A stretch of 60,000 nt of DNA, from the NCBI RefSeq assembly GCF_932526225.1, contig NC_064035.1, forward strand, positions 5,333,501 through 5,393,500. Reading direction: 5' to 3'. The notes under the pieces are model-generated. The model had not been told where the DNA came from. It did not search any database and saw nothing but the letters and a program-made list of their open reading frames with translations. Shown here piece after piece: positions 48,901 to 60,000 of this stretch. The DNA comes from Nematostella vectensis (taxonomy: Eukaryota; Cnidaria; Anthozoa; Actiniaria; Edwardsiidae). The position numbers and the translations under genes are program-made. Each line of letters opens with the position of its first letter. The stretch's first letter is position 1.

Positions 48901-50314
48901 AATTAAAAGAGAAATGGGAATTACTTTAAAGGAAATTTAGCCCTTTGGCATCTTGTCAGAATTTTGCACCAACAGCATCTAAACTATCTCATTTAATGAC
49001 ATATGTTTTGTTACCCTTGTTGGTCTTCGCTAAACACGAACGTTTTGTTTTAAGTTTCAATTAAAAATACACTGTCTCTTCAAAGCAAATATAATACGCG
49101 GCCCAGAGAGAGTTCGACCAATGAGAGCACCACAGCTCCGAGCTCGCGTGTCACCAGTGTCACATCATTGCGCATGCGCCCAACTCTGTGTACAAAAGAG
49201 ATTGGTGAAATTACTTCGTAATAATGTGGTGACGGTATTGGTACTGCTAATATCGCAATAAGAATAGAAATATATATATGCCTTATTACATGGTGGACAG
49301 AGATAAACTGGTTCAGATGTCTAGCCTTGTCATTCATTATCCCCCGATGTTTGTTTTACGGACAAATCTGGCGTGGATGCATAGCATGTATTTTCTTATT
49401 GAAGAAGTGAAAGTTTATTATTGTTGTTATTTTAATCCCGGTCCGATCAGTAGTATTTTGGCATGAAGTGTAACTAAGAGTGATGGTCAATTCAATCAAT
49501 TTGGACATCTCGCGTACAAGATAGTTGACATTTCTGTCACACTGCCGAGATATTACCAATTCAAAATCATAATTGCGTTAAGAGTCGTGCGCCCAGTGTC
49601 GCTTGTTTGACTAAGAACAAAAAAAAAAAAAAAAAAAAAAAGACAATTCGACCGTTCCGCAATGTACACGCTAGATAGATCCGTCATACATTGTTACGAA
49701 TTTAGGGTCCTGCTCTGGGGCTTAACGCATAGAAGGGCTACTGGTAGATAACTCTGTATTTAGTGTACCTATCGGCCCCTTAATTTTAAAACAATAGGTT
49801 TCCCGCCTCCCTTTACTCACTCAATTCACCGGCTGAGAGGCGTGATGGTATAACTTTAGTCGGGGGGCGGGAAATAAGCGTGTTTGATGGGTACTTGTTC
49901 AATTACAACACAAAGCTAAACCCAAAGTAAATTGTCAAGCCACCAAATGGGATTATGACTTTAATTGGGTCTCTGTTAGCGACTCGGATTTATCATGCTA
50001 GAGGGAAGGGCTATTTGGCCAAATCGCTTCTAGAGATAGGGGCCTTCTGGTTACGTATGGAAAGTGTTCAAGGTAGCTATCACTTTAATTAACAGTCATG
50101 TCTTGTAAAATGACAGCTCTTTATCACTCTAAATAAATTCTCTTCAAACACTGGCTAATGACATGTGTTCAGTGTCAACTCCAGCGACTGGGACAAGACA
50201 AGTCTGACTCGCAGTCATTACCTCCCCACACATACCTAGTGCGGCTTCGCTCGTGTGTACATATTCGCACCGGGCAGCCATCTTTGCTTAAGGGTGCGAG
50301 GCCGGACTTGGGGA
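45981..50314. other. Upstream region of NK2 gene 3
   Basis: No gene is supported. It contains a C-rich tract at 46499-46555 whose complement can form a G-quadruplex and a 20+ base A-run at about 49619-49642. Open frames up to 111 aa (46284-46619) owe their length to the C-rich tract or chance. It should contain the promoter of gene 3; no TATA box or NK2 site could be placed convincingly. Confidence 0.5.
46501..46530 (-). other. G-quadruplex-capable tract
   Basis: The plus strand reads CCCCTCCCCTCCCCTCCC, so the minus strand has four or more GGGG runs separated by single A bases, fitting the canonical G4 pattern. It lies 3.8 kb upstream of gene 3. Confidence 0.7.
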
Positions 50315-51656
50315 ATGTCTTCATTCTCCGTCAAAAATATCCTAGAGATGGGTGAACCACGATTTCACGCTACGAACGCCACAACAGCTATTAATCCAAC
50401 TGTTTACCGAAAGGATAATCTCAACTTCGAGCAAACCCCGAAGGCCGATCATTCGATGGCAGAAATGGAACTACTTAGAGGGCCAAGCAGCTCGCAGCCT
50501 CGTAAGTTTAACCCCTTTGCCATGCATCCCACATAATATGCTGTCATGTTAAGCACTGCCAACAGGGCCTTCAGTGCGCTGTCTTGCCATGGTCTACACG
50601 GAGACCTGCGATCATAATGTACACTTTATTTTATGGGTTAACGTATAACTTGAAGCTTGGCGGTATTGCCTTATGAACAATTCATTTGTGATCGCACAAA
50701 TCCCCTTTTGATTCAGAGAGACGTTCAAGTGATATTCTGGGATTGTTGAATATAATCCTTGCTGTCCAAAGTTTAATACTTAGAGCCCCTTACACAACAG
50801 GAGCCAATTGAGACGGAGGAGCGCGCAATCCCGGACGAACGAAGACGCTGGTAGCTAAGTGTCGCGGTGGCTGACTTAGCTATCGATACCTCCAAACTCT
50901 GAACCACGTTTCACGGAAACCAAAGCACGCTTTTATCAAATCAGTCTTCAATCGCACTTAAAAACACAGGATGTATTTACGACCGCAAAATGGGGGTTAT
51001 TTTTTTAGCCAAATTAGAAGACAATCAGTGTTATCGTTCTAAAAACATGATATGTCTTCGTCCGCTCTGCAGAGTTCTGACCGAATTTTCGCTGTCCAGA
51101 TTCGCAGGAACATTCTGAGCGCTTAGCAGATCGATCAAGCCAACATGTGAGTCCTAGAGGATCACATCAACAGAGAGAGGACACACCAGAACCATCAAAG
51201 AAAAGGAAGAGAAGAATTCTCTTTACCAAGTCTCAAATTTACGAACTGGAGAGACGGTTTCGCTATCAGCGCTACCTTTCGGCACCTGAACGCGAACAAC
51301 TGGGCCGCATGATCAATCTCACCCCTACTCAGGTAAAAATCTGGTTTCAGAATCATCGCTACAAGCACAAGAAGCAAGCGTCGGAAGGAGAATACAAAGA
51401 GCCGCGCTCAATCTTCCCGAGAACTGTACCGGTTCCTGTCCTGATACGTGAAGGACAGAGCTGTTACAACGACTTCAACAGCAACGCTTACTTGAGTGCA
51501 CAACCTTCGTTCGGTTCCGAGTACAACAATTACCAAACCAACCCGTACTCCAACCCTTTATCTCATCTGAACACTAACTCTTATTCGTACCCACCGCCTG
51601 CAGTCAGCTCGTCCTGCATGCAGGGATACTCGCCCTATATCAAACCCTCTTGGTAA
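50315..51656 (+). CDS. Nkx2-like: NK2-class homeobox transcription factor, gene 3
   Basis: Exons 50315-50501 (187 nt) and 51100-51656 join across a phase-1 intron (donor CCTC|GTAAGT, acceptor TTTTCGCTGTCCAG|ATTCG) to give 247 residues. Residues 1-14 ([14 protein letters not shown]) are the TN/EH1-like motif; the homeodomain is residues 97-156 ([20 protein letters not shown] at its start; Trp48, Asn51, Tyr54 in WFQNHRYK). The NK2-specific domain is residues 170-184 ([15 protein letters not shown]). The C-terminal 60 residues are rich in Asn, Ser, Tyr and Pro and end SPYIKPSW. An in-frame Met 20 codons upstream exists but alignment with genes 1 and 2 favours the one at the TN motif. Acceptors at 51126 and 51129 would also keep frame but have poorer pyrimidine tracts. 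It should be a sequence-specific nuclear repressor like its paralogues. Confidence 0.94.
50502..51099 (+). other. Phase-1 intron of NK2 gene 3 (598 bp)
   Basis: Consensus GTAAGT donor and pyrimidine-rich acceptor. The frame of exon 2 is closed by TGA at 51078-51080, so the acceptor must lie after it. No other content recognised. Confidence 0.8.
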
Positions 51657-51882
51657 GGCCTTACATATACACAACATTGCAAGCTTCACGATTCATCTAC
51701 TGTGCATTAAAAAAAACCCACTGCCGTGGGACTGAGGAAGAGCGAGAACATTCAAACAGTGTAAATATACCTAGCATTTTCGTTCACCGGTGCAGAGATT
51801 TCATAGTTTGTGGCACGTAACAAAAGACGACAACATGGCGATGTAGAGCCATCTCCGACAGGCCCCTGAAAGAAATATTGTG

Positions 51883-51888
51883 AATAAA
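51883..51888 (+). terminator. Probable poly(A) signal of NK2 gene 3
   Basis: AATAAA lies about 230 bp after the stop codon; an ATTAAA at about 51706 is an alternative. Confidence 0.4.
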
Positions 51889-54800
51889 TAGGTAAAATTG
51901 TGATTTTAGCCTAAAAGTAGATGGAGAAAAAGCCCAATAAGTTATTATATCAATCGTTTAAGGGATGCGTTGTCATACTGGCGAGCAGTTTCTCATAATG
52001 TGGTACCAGCTTGGTCTATAGGTTGGTCAGCTGGCATTCACAAAATGGTTAGCTCAAAAATAAAGAACTCCAGAATTAGCCTCTACGTCGATAGTTTGTT
52101 ACGCTTTTCTTCTCGAATTATCGAGATTTGTCATTTTTGATCAATATAAGATCTCTAATCGTGAGTTTGAAAAAAGTTAGATACAACACAAGGGCAAACT
52201 CTGCTATGGACTGCAAAAAATGTGCGCTGTCGCACATCCCTTTCTGGGATTCCTCCCTTTGGCGCTATCTTGTCGCTTTCTATAGAATAACGCTTTTTTA
52301 TAATTTTCTTTGACGTAATTTTCCCTACCACAAGGGCTATTCACAACTCTTGTTTTTCTATGTAGTGTTCTTCAGTGAAGAGCAATTGGCCATTTTCCGT
52401 GATGCGGGGTCTTGTCCTCACTGCACTATCGCATCCAATGGCCGCCATGTTGGCGCTATCACTACTAACTATGCCTTGATACTGTATCACTGTAGCCATT
52501 ATTGCCATTCTGATGTTTTTTTCGAGCTTGCTGTTAGAGGTGTTTGTGGTGCGATTAGTTGAGGGAAGTGTTTCGCTAATAATATGGAGTTGGTAAAGCG
52601 GTTTTAGGCCTTAAGAGGAGTCAAAGTGGGTCACTTGTTGAGTATCATTTAGGCAAGGAGATTGTTCACTCAGTTGATCTCTTTTGCTCTATGTATCCGT
52701 TATTTTGGATTGTAAGAAGTATAAATAGCTGGGAAGAAAAATATCGCTAGTTTGTCCCTACTACGGCATCTATTTCGTAAGTATTAAAGAGTACGATGGT
52801 TATAAGAGAAGCAGAATTAGATCATATTCGTAGGGGTTCATCCCCTTCTACTTGCCTTCTATTAAAAAGAACACAAATACGAATTTTACCATTTTTTGGA
52901 TATTTCCAGATGTTATTTTTTGTTTCTGGAGCGCAAACCTGCGTGCGAAGGTGGGGCATGATGGTTCATGTCGCGGTATGTTTTTGACTGCGCCTTGCAG
53001 TTTTAACAAATTTCAAACAATACTAGCACATTATTATGATTCTTGGCACTTCCTCTGCTTATTTACACCAAAAAATTTACAGACAAGAGGGCACTCTCGC
53101 TAAATTCGCCAATAAGTAATTCAAACTCGTAGAGATTCTCTCTAATTCTACTAATCCAGATGAGCGCGTCTCAAAGTCGACACTATTCTGACAAGTAGGA
53201 TTTGCTGTCTGAGGACAAATCGATGGACTCTGTTCAGTTCAAAGCTGTATTAGAGCTTCATTTCTGTTTATAGTTCTTTAGTTGGCTCTTTTTTTTCCTG
53301 AACTGACACGGATAATTAGGCAGTCTTTGGTTGTGACAGGCAAACCTCCGGCTGATGTTGTGGAATTTGAATTAATAAGCCATTTCAGTTTGTTTCGCTT
53401 TCTTGTAACCCTTATGACTACGATTCTTTCACGCTACACTAGGTTTTCTTTCATTATTTTACCTTTTCTGAAACAAACATTTTTTGTGTTTGTGTTGGGG
53501 CAAACCTTTGTTTTTCTTTAAGTGTTGCCTTTGGGAAGATCCAAAGCCACAAACTGAAGTTTATAACTACGAGAAAAACATAAATGTAACATTCAACTCG
53601 AAACACCTTGGGAGATCCTTAACGGTTAGTTGTGGAATGGGTACTAAGTATTTCTCATTTTGCGGAGCATTTGTTTTCGTGCATTTTAGGTACCGATTAA
53701 CTATCTCTTAAGGTTAATCCTTTAAAAAACGCAAAGTCTAAATTCTTATCCTAGTATCTTGACTAACCTTGAAAAGCTTCGAGGGAGGAACCCAAATCGT
53801 AGTTGCGATAACTTGACTGAAATATTTCTCTAGTTTGTAGTCTTGATTTAGTATAATTTTAATATACTGCTTTCTTTGTTATTTTTTAAAAAATGCTTAG
53901 CGTTTTTCGTGTGTATGGATAGTGCCACTAAACGGTTTAGAGGTGATATTGCATTTGCTAAACCTCATGACTCGCTTGTTTTAAAGCTCGAAATCGTGTA
54001 TTATCTTTATGTGAATAGGAGGTTAGACTACGTCCACATTCCCGGTTCATTGTCATATATATTTCTTTTTCTCCGATTTGCCAGACCATAAGAGCTCAAG
54101 GATAGGAAGCTTCCTTAATTGTGGATAATAAGCAACATAATAAAATGCCTAATGAAATAATTGCACAGATATTGTAAAGTTTTGAATGGAATTTTAGAGC
54201 AGTTGTCACAGCCGTGTATAAAAGTGTTCGCTAAACGATGCCGTGCCAGGAGCTGATCGGATATTGTAAGACGTCTGTAAATAAATGATTGTTTCTTGTG
54301 GTTAAAAGCGTTTTATTCTGGTTTGCGACTGAAGAGCCTGTCGTTTGGAGTCTCTTCCGTCAGAATCTCCCTAACAAGTACGGGTGGGTCAACTATTAGC
54401 TACTCCAGAAGAGCCGGTCAATGAAGCACCGGTCATAAAAATCATGGACTGCCAGCTCGAATACTTTCTTGCTCCATGGATAAGTATCCTTCCCTTAATT
54501 GGAAAGAGCGAAAAGTAAAACAAATTCACCTTTTTAAAGCTATTTGTTGTATTCTGAAATGCGTTTATCATCCTGCTCAAAGAACAATGTACGTAGACAC
54601 GTTTTCGGTATCTTGGTGTTTCCTGAAGACGAAAGGTAGTAGAATAGCCTTTTTTTTTTTTTTTTTTTTGCTTTCGTGCCTTTTTATAACTCTGGTACCA
54701 TTTACTTTAACATTGCATGCAATGTTTGCGAGAATTAACTCCTGTCATTACAAACCTGATTTATTTTTCGCACAAACGGTCTCTTAAAATAATGTGATCA

Positions 54801-57800
54801 TAGGATGAAAAAAAAATACTCGAATGCAATATGTAATTGGCAATGCCAATGTTGCTTTGCGCAAAGAAGAAATCTTTTTTTTTTTTGGCGTTTGCTTTTC
54901 GAGCTTGAGACGGGAGTTGGTGGATTTCGGGGGTGCCCCGATACAGCTGTTCAAACTCATCTTTAAAATGATGAAACGGAAAGACAACTTTGGCGTGGTT
55001 TGTCTTAGAAGTGCGAGACTCTTTTGGTGTTATTAGTAAAAGCAACAATCAAATAAGCCCGTCAGCATCCACGAAGTTTATTAGGGATTTTCAAACAGGT
55101 TATGGTATGTTTTGTATAAACAAGGGATTATAGAAATGCCAGAGAGAAATGTACTCCGCGCTTAGGTCGCGTGCTTTGAGTGTAGGGAAATCAAGTGTCG
55201 CTTTAAAGGCCACAAAAGTACTAACGCTAATACGATAACGAGATATTACACATAGTGAGGATTGGCAAGTCAAAAATTAAAGAATAAAAAAAGAAGTCAT
55301 TGGAATAAAGACTTTATCGTGATTCGGGGTCCCGTCATACCTTCCTGTCTTCCAAGAAGAAACAGAAACAGCGTAACGAAATTAAATTTCTGATATGAAT
55401 AATCCGTACGTTTTCCTAAAGCTTTCGTCTCATTAGTTCAAGAAGATGATGTTTGTTGGGTGTATGTGATGTAATGAATGATCCTATGTAAGCCATATGG
55501 GTGGTGGCAAGAGCAAAGAAAACAGGCTAAAATAAGGCTTGTCCCACGCAATTCAAGTATTTCTGATTATCTATAGAAACACCCTAAACTTTTAAAAGAT
55601 TAATTAGCTACGTTGTGAAAATAAAGATTTGAATCATCACATGGCCATAGGCAGAAATAAACTTTGTTCGTGGCGAAATCACTACTATTGATACAAACTT
55701 TATGACCAAGACACTACGACCTAAAAGAGAGAGAGTGCTGCTCAAAAATGCATTCAAAGATTATTTATCTTGTCCTGTATCTTGACTGAGGCATGCAATG
55801 CCTGGCTTTGCCTTCTTCTCGTTGACCCTTAAAGCGTTAGCCATTTTACTTTTGTACCGATAACAAGGGCAAAAATAGCTAGCCAAACAAAAACCCCACA
55901 CTTTGGGTTGCGAGAACACAAAGACCGTGCCATCACTGCAACCATGTGTGACAGGTCAACAAAAGCCAACACCATAATCCGCTTGATCCGAATTGTAAAC
56001 ACTGTAAGTGATGTTGTGATCACCCCGAGTTAGAAATAGAAATAATCAATCATGTTAGATGCACATACAAAGGTGTTAGCCCCCGTAGCAATTAGCGGCC
56101 AAGAACACGGCAAAGACCACACGAGAGGTCGGTAATCTAACTAAACAAGCAAACGAATTCGACTTAATCCTTGCCTAGGTAGATAAGGGTAACGGCGGAG
56201 GAAACCTTTCTGAATGAACCAAAAGAGCGAACGGCACGTGCTTGTATACAAGTGCCGCCAAGAAAAACACAGCGAAAAATGTAGAGTATTAGTAATTGAA
56301 TCCACTTTAATACTAAAGTTTCCGGCTCAAGCGAAATCCACTAAGGATTTGTAAGGGGGGCTAGCAGTTTCTGTACAGAGTTTGGTTAGCGGTCGAGGGT
56401 TAGTGTCAGCTGGGATCAACTAGCTGATTTAATTATAACACGAATCCTTTTTATTCCCTCAATTTCTCATCTTCAAACAATCTTAAATTGAGCGTTTCTT
56501 ATTTCTTTTTTCTTTCCTAATGATGATCTGTTCTATCCCATCAATTACGTTAGCTCAAATAAGCGATTCTATACAAAGCTATTATAAGAAGTTATTACAA
56601 GGAAATTTGGTTTCGATTGCAGTTCTCATCGTCCGACATTCCTAAATATTCATTCATTCATTCATTTATTTATTTTTTTATTATTATTTTTTATTTATTG
56701 CAATATAGTTGAGTATATTATAATATAAAGTATAAAAGTATAAATGAGCGTTTATAGTTAGTATAAAGAACTTCTTTCTCCCCTCTAAACTTTCCCGTAT
56801 TGCTTTGTCTAGTTTCCTAGCCTACCTTTCCCTTTATTAAATTTCTACTCTATCAGACACATTCCGAAGTAAATAAAAGTTAGAGTGAATAACAATTTCA
56901 GGGGAAAAAGAAAAAAAATCCAGAAATTATATCCTACCTTTTTTTCGCAATAAGATGCGACATATGACGCACTTCGGGGAGTGGTTGTGTACTCGGGATT
57001 ATTTCGAGTTTTTAATATCTACCTCTTCAGGGATCTAGGTATCTTAATTAATTGTATGTAAGTAAAAGCATTGCACTATTATTTATATTATATGGTATTT
57101 TTGGGTGGGTCGGCGGTAACTAGACCAAACAACGCGACATTTAACCATGAACGTTATGTTTTTTAATGACCAGCCAAAAAACTCAGATCCCTAATGTATG
57201 AAATATACCCTTCAACTCGCTAGCTCTTAGCTTGGACAGGCGATTATGTTATTGGAAGGGCTAAAAGCGACTATAAAAACTGTGCCAGTCCCCATATAAT
57301 CCCACTAAAGCAGCTTAGTGTAAGTGTATGTCGTGGAGTGGTATTTTAGTCAATAAAAGGCAATAGAACCACTGCGATGTTTCGCCCTCGCAAACTAAAA
57401 TATATGTATATGTATTGTTATATTGCAGTCTCCTTTGCAGAGGATCCGCGCTCGTCAGTCGGGAAAGGCATCGGAGCGTTTTGCGACTGTCAAACGAATA
57501 AGGGATGTGGGGTCTCCTGTGTTCTTCTGTCTTTGGCCCTTTGGCCTCGTATAGCACGATACTTAGGCAATCTGACCGTAGCCCATCACCTCCAAGCACC
57601 AGCTCAAAGCGAAAATGGTTATGCTCCCTTCGCGTCGCATTTTTTTTTTTTAACAGCACCACAAATTTTTTTTTCAATTACAAGTTCTCGAAAGCTGTAG
57701 CACCCGGCACTCTACGATAAGCTGAAGCCTTTTAACAAGAATGTTTTTAGACTGAGTGAAGCGCCTTATCTCTATTTCACTTAAGAGTTAAACTCTCTTT

Positions 57801-58022
57801 GTGATCCCATTGATTGGTGATTAGTGGACACGACGTGCTAGGCGAAAATGGGAAGCGATTAGCACGATATGCAGGACAATCACATCGACGCCAAGTAGTT
57901 CGAGCTCTTGAATGGATTCAAAACCCTAATTGGCTAGTAACGGGCCTGGTGTTTCAATTGAGGGCAGTGGGGAGGAGGTTTAGTGTGCGGCTTGTTTGTT
58001 CAGGTCCCTCTTAAGTACACCT
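51889..58022. other. Non-coding region downstream of gene 3
   Basis: No gene or complete element can be supported. The sequence is A+T rich with T-runs (about 54651-54669, 54870-54880) and an ATTC/ATTT low-complexity stretch at about 56646-56700. Open frames up to 120 aa (57315-57677) have no recognisable domain. Confidence 0.5.
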
Positions 58023-58277
58023 GTACCAAACTCCATTAGAAAACTGCCTATCCAGCTCACAAATTCCATATCTGTACCAAACTCCATTAGAAAACTGCCT
58101 ATCCAGCTCACAAATTCCATATCTGTACCAAACTCCATTAGAAAACTGCCTATCCAGCTCACAAATTCCATATCTGTACCAAACTCCATTAGAAAACTGC
58201 CTATCCAGCTCACAAATTCCATATCTGTACCAAACTCCATTAGAAAACAAACTGCCTTTCCAGCTCACAAATTCAAT
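58023..58277 (+). repeat. 51-bp tandem repeat, 5 copies
   Basis: GTACCAAACTCCATTAGAAA...CACAAATTCCATATCT recurs at 58023, 58074, 58125, 58176 and 58227, the last copy slightly changed (CAAACTGCCTTTCC). As 51 is 17 codons, frames with a 17-residue period stay open on both strands (for example SIRKLPIQLTNSISVPN); these overlapping frames are not called genes. Confidence 0.95.
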
Positions 58278-60000
58278 ATCGAAACTTGTACCTAACGCCT
58301 CAGTCATTAATATATCATTACTATCTAACCCATTCTATTGCACATATACCGTAGGTCCCTTATCTTATTATACGTTACCGCTACCGCGGTAACGTATACC
58401 GCTACCGTCACACCTGGCGTTATTGGCCTTATACGTCTCTTCCATTTGCCCATCATAGAATCGCACCAAACCGTGCTGTCACCTGGCTAAACGAGCTCCT
58501 TCGCAGGCCCGTAGCCAGGTTTTTGAGCAGGAAGGTTCGTTTCCCATTTAGCAGAACATTTTATCTTAGGTAGCCTATCCTAGCTCGCAGTGGTGCCCAT
58601 TTTTTCTACATTAGTACGGACCTTTCAGTCGAGTTGGAGGTTCTCCCTCCCCCCAGTAACCAACCATTCTAACGCTTCTCGATCGCATATTTGCTGACCT
58701 AATGTGGTCAATGTAAAACAAAACACACGTTTAACCGGCGCAGCATTGATATAAAAAAACAAATACAATTAAAACGCATTGCAAACTTGGTGATCGAGGT
58801 CTCGAGGGCCTTGAATCCTCCTAAAAAAACTTGGACTGGCGCCGCTTGATCATTTGACTAAAAAAACGACGTTTTTTTTTTTCATTTTGCCCACGAAACA
58901 TTCCTACCGAACGCTTCCTAAACAACACCATAACATGACCCGAGGAAACAGACATATAGAGTGTCAGCCGCTAATCAAGCCCTTGACCCCTCGCGACCCG
59001 TGTCCCTCCCCCTGCTCGTTCAGCCATCGCGTTGGAGTGTCTCGCTTGATCTGAATTGGCTGTTCAATGGGCTGTTACTAGTATGAACAGTAATCGGTGA
59101 TGCTGTACACGAGCCACCCAGCTCTAAAGCAAGGACAGTGTTTCTTGTCTAAACCTTATAGCAAGCACATCAATCTAGAGCTATCATGATAATCTGTAGT
59201 CGATTGCTGGTTTTTTTAGGGGGTTCGTCGCCTCCAATCTACAGTAATGCAGGACGTATGAGATGATAAAAGTAACACGCCATTTCTCGTGGTAATGAAA
59301 ATTCGTTAAAACTTAAATGGGCAATGTACACCTGAAATAATTTAGTGAGATTTCATTCTTGACACACTCATCGTAGAGGTCATAGACTTGTTTGTCTAAC
59401 GTCGATTTAGCAGTTTTTCGGCGCCAGGTTTCTCAAATGGACTCTAATCCTGAATGACAGCCTAATCTCAAGCACAAACCCAATCTCCAAAGGCCTGTTT
59501 CTTCCACTCTGGGATAAAAAAATGGCATTGAATAGTAACTGTCTATCTATTCACGTTATAGGAAAGGTTTAAAAGGAAGATGGCTAAAATCCGGTACGCT
59601 TGTAATACCAAAATGGTGAACCTCGGGATAACCGGAAATAGCAGAGAATTTAACGAAATATCGTGAACATCTTTGACAAGTGGATGACTGACTCTAAGCA
59701 AATTGCACTTTGTTGTAGCAAATGGCAAGTGGTGTTTGTTGTTAGTTTTTGTCAAGCACTCGACAGGGCAAAGATCTCCTGATTCGATAACAGTGTCAGG
59801 ATGGCAGTGTGACCTAACCGTAAATAGAACGGGGAGATAGCCACCTCCAAGTTTATACCCTGTATAAAGAGGCTCATTTTCTTTCGCGATATCATACGAT
59901 AACAAGAAGCTACGGACGTTGCTTGTTGAGTATGAGGATAAAAAGGGTAGATTGTTGTTAGTAGCAAAGCCGGCCTAGAACCAACGGCCTAAAACAGATT
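58278..60000. other. Non-coding right end of window
   Basis: Contains the hairpin at 58369-58398 and no supported gene. The 120-aa minus-strand frame at 59543-59905 has no recognised feature. Confidence 0.5.
58369..58398. repeat. Perfect 13-bp inverted repeat (hairpin)
   Basis: TATACGTTACCGC, a 4-base spacer TACC, then GCGGTAACGTATA: a perfect inverted repeat with 13-bp arms. It is followed by a further partial copy of the motif (ATACCGCTACCG). Confidence 0.9.

Noticed and set aside
57315-57677. 120-aa minus-strand frame and overlapping plus-strand frames of 107 and 71 aa
   Set aside because: Mutually overlapping on both strands, ending in homopolymer T/A runs, and without recognisable motifs.
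57980-58307. Frames of 86-99 aa with 17-residue repeats on both strands
   Set aside because: They follow from the 51-bp tandem repeat being a multiple of three; open on both strands at once, so no coding signal.

Overview
The window looks like a stretch of an anthozoan cnidarian nuclear genome, most likely a sea anemone of the Nematostella type. That is an inference from the linked intact NK2-class homeobox genes, the short introns, the roughly 60% A+T gene-poor DNA and the many MITE-like repeats; no ribosomal, mitochondrial or other marker fixes the species. There are no bacterial-style operons. Almost all short open frames between the genes look like chance or repeat-driven frames.

Three two-exon NK2-class homeobox genes carry the protein-coding content. 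Gene 1 (minus strand, 5764-6987, 218 aa) and gene 2 (plus strand, 12408-13542, 216 aa) are divergently arranged around a 5.4 kb intergenic region. Gene 3 (plus strand, 50315-51656, 247 aa) lies about 37 kb further on. All three share one plan: exon 1 encodes an N-terminal TN (tinman/EH1-like) repressor motif, a single phase-1 intron of about 0.5-0.6 kb follows, and exon 2 encodes the homeodomain with Tyr54 typical of NK2 proteins. Genes 2 and 3 also keep the NK2-specific domain (VPVPVL[VI]R[DE]GQ); gene 1 has lost it. Genes 1 and 2 share a C-terminal motif (LHYP...TS[TY]Y...), so they look like sister duplicates.

The 37 kb between genes 2 and 3 is full of repeats: exact or near-exact small tandem duplications (about 18.8 kb, 22.9 kb, 41.7 kb); a 59-copy, 144-bp satellite (26294-34784) derived from the reverse-transcriptase catalytic region of a LINE-type retrotransposon, running directly into a decayed continuation of that same RT (34785-35045); a roughly 55-copy, 58-bp satellite (35050-38397) containing a hAT-like MITE; a 2.36 kb TTA-flanked, Harbinger-like DNA transposon (38617-40978) carrying a broken SAP-like gene; a foldback-type element (42651-44705) with long inverted arms built of 20-bp repeats, interrupted by two MITEs and containing copies of a zinc-ribbon exon; and a 32-bp array (45162-45980) carrying about 16 CACGTG E-boxes and open in three frames.

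Downstream of gene 3 I see only non-coding DNA, a 5-copy 51-bp repeat (58023-58277) and a perfect 13-bp hairpin (58369-58398). The biologically coherent unit is the NK2 cluster; the most unusual structure is the retrotransposon-derived satellite and neighbouring arrays inside that cluster.
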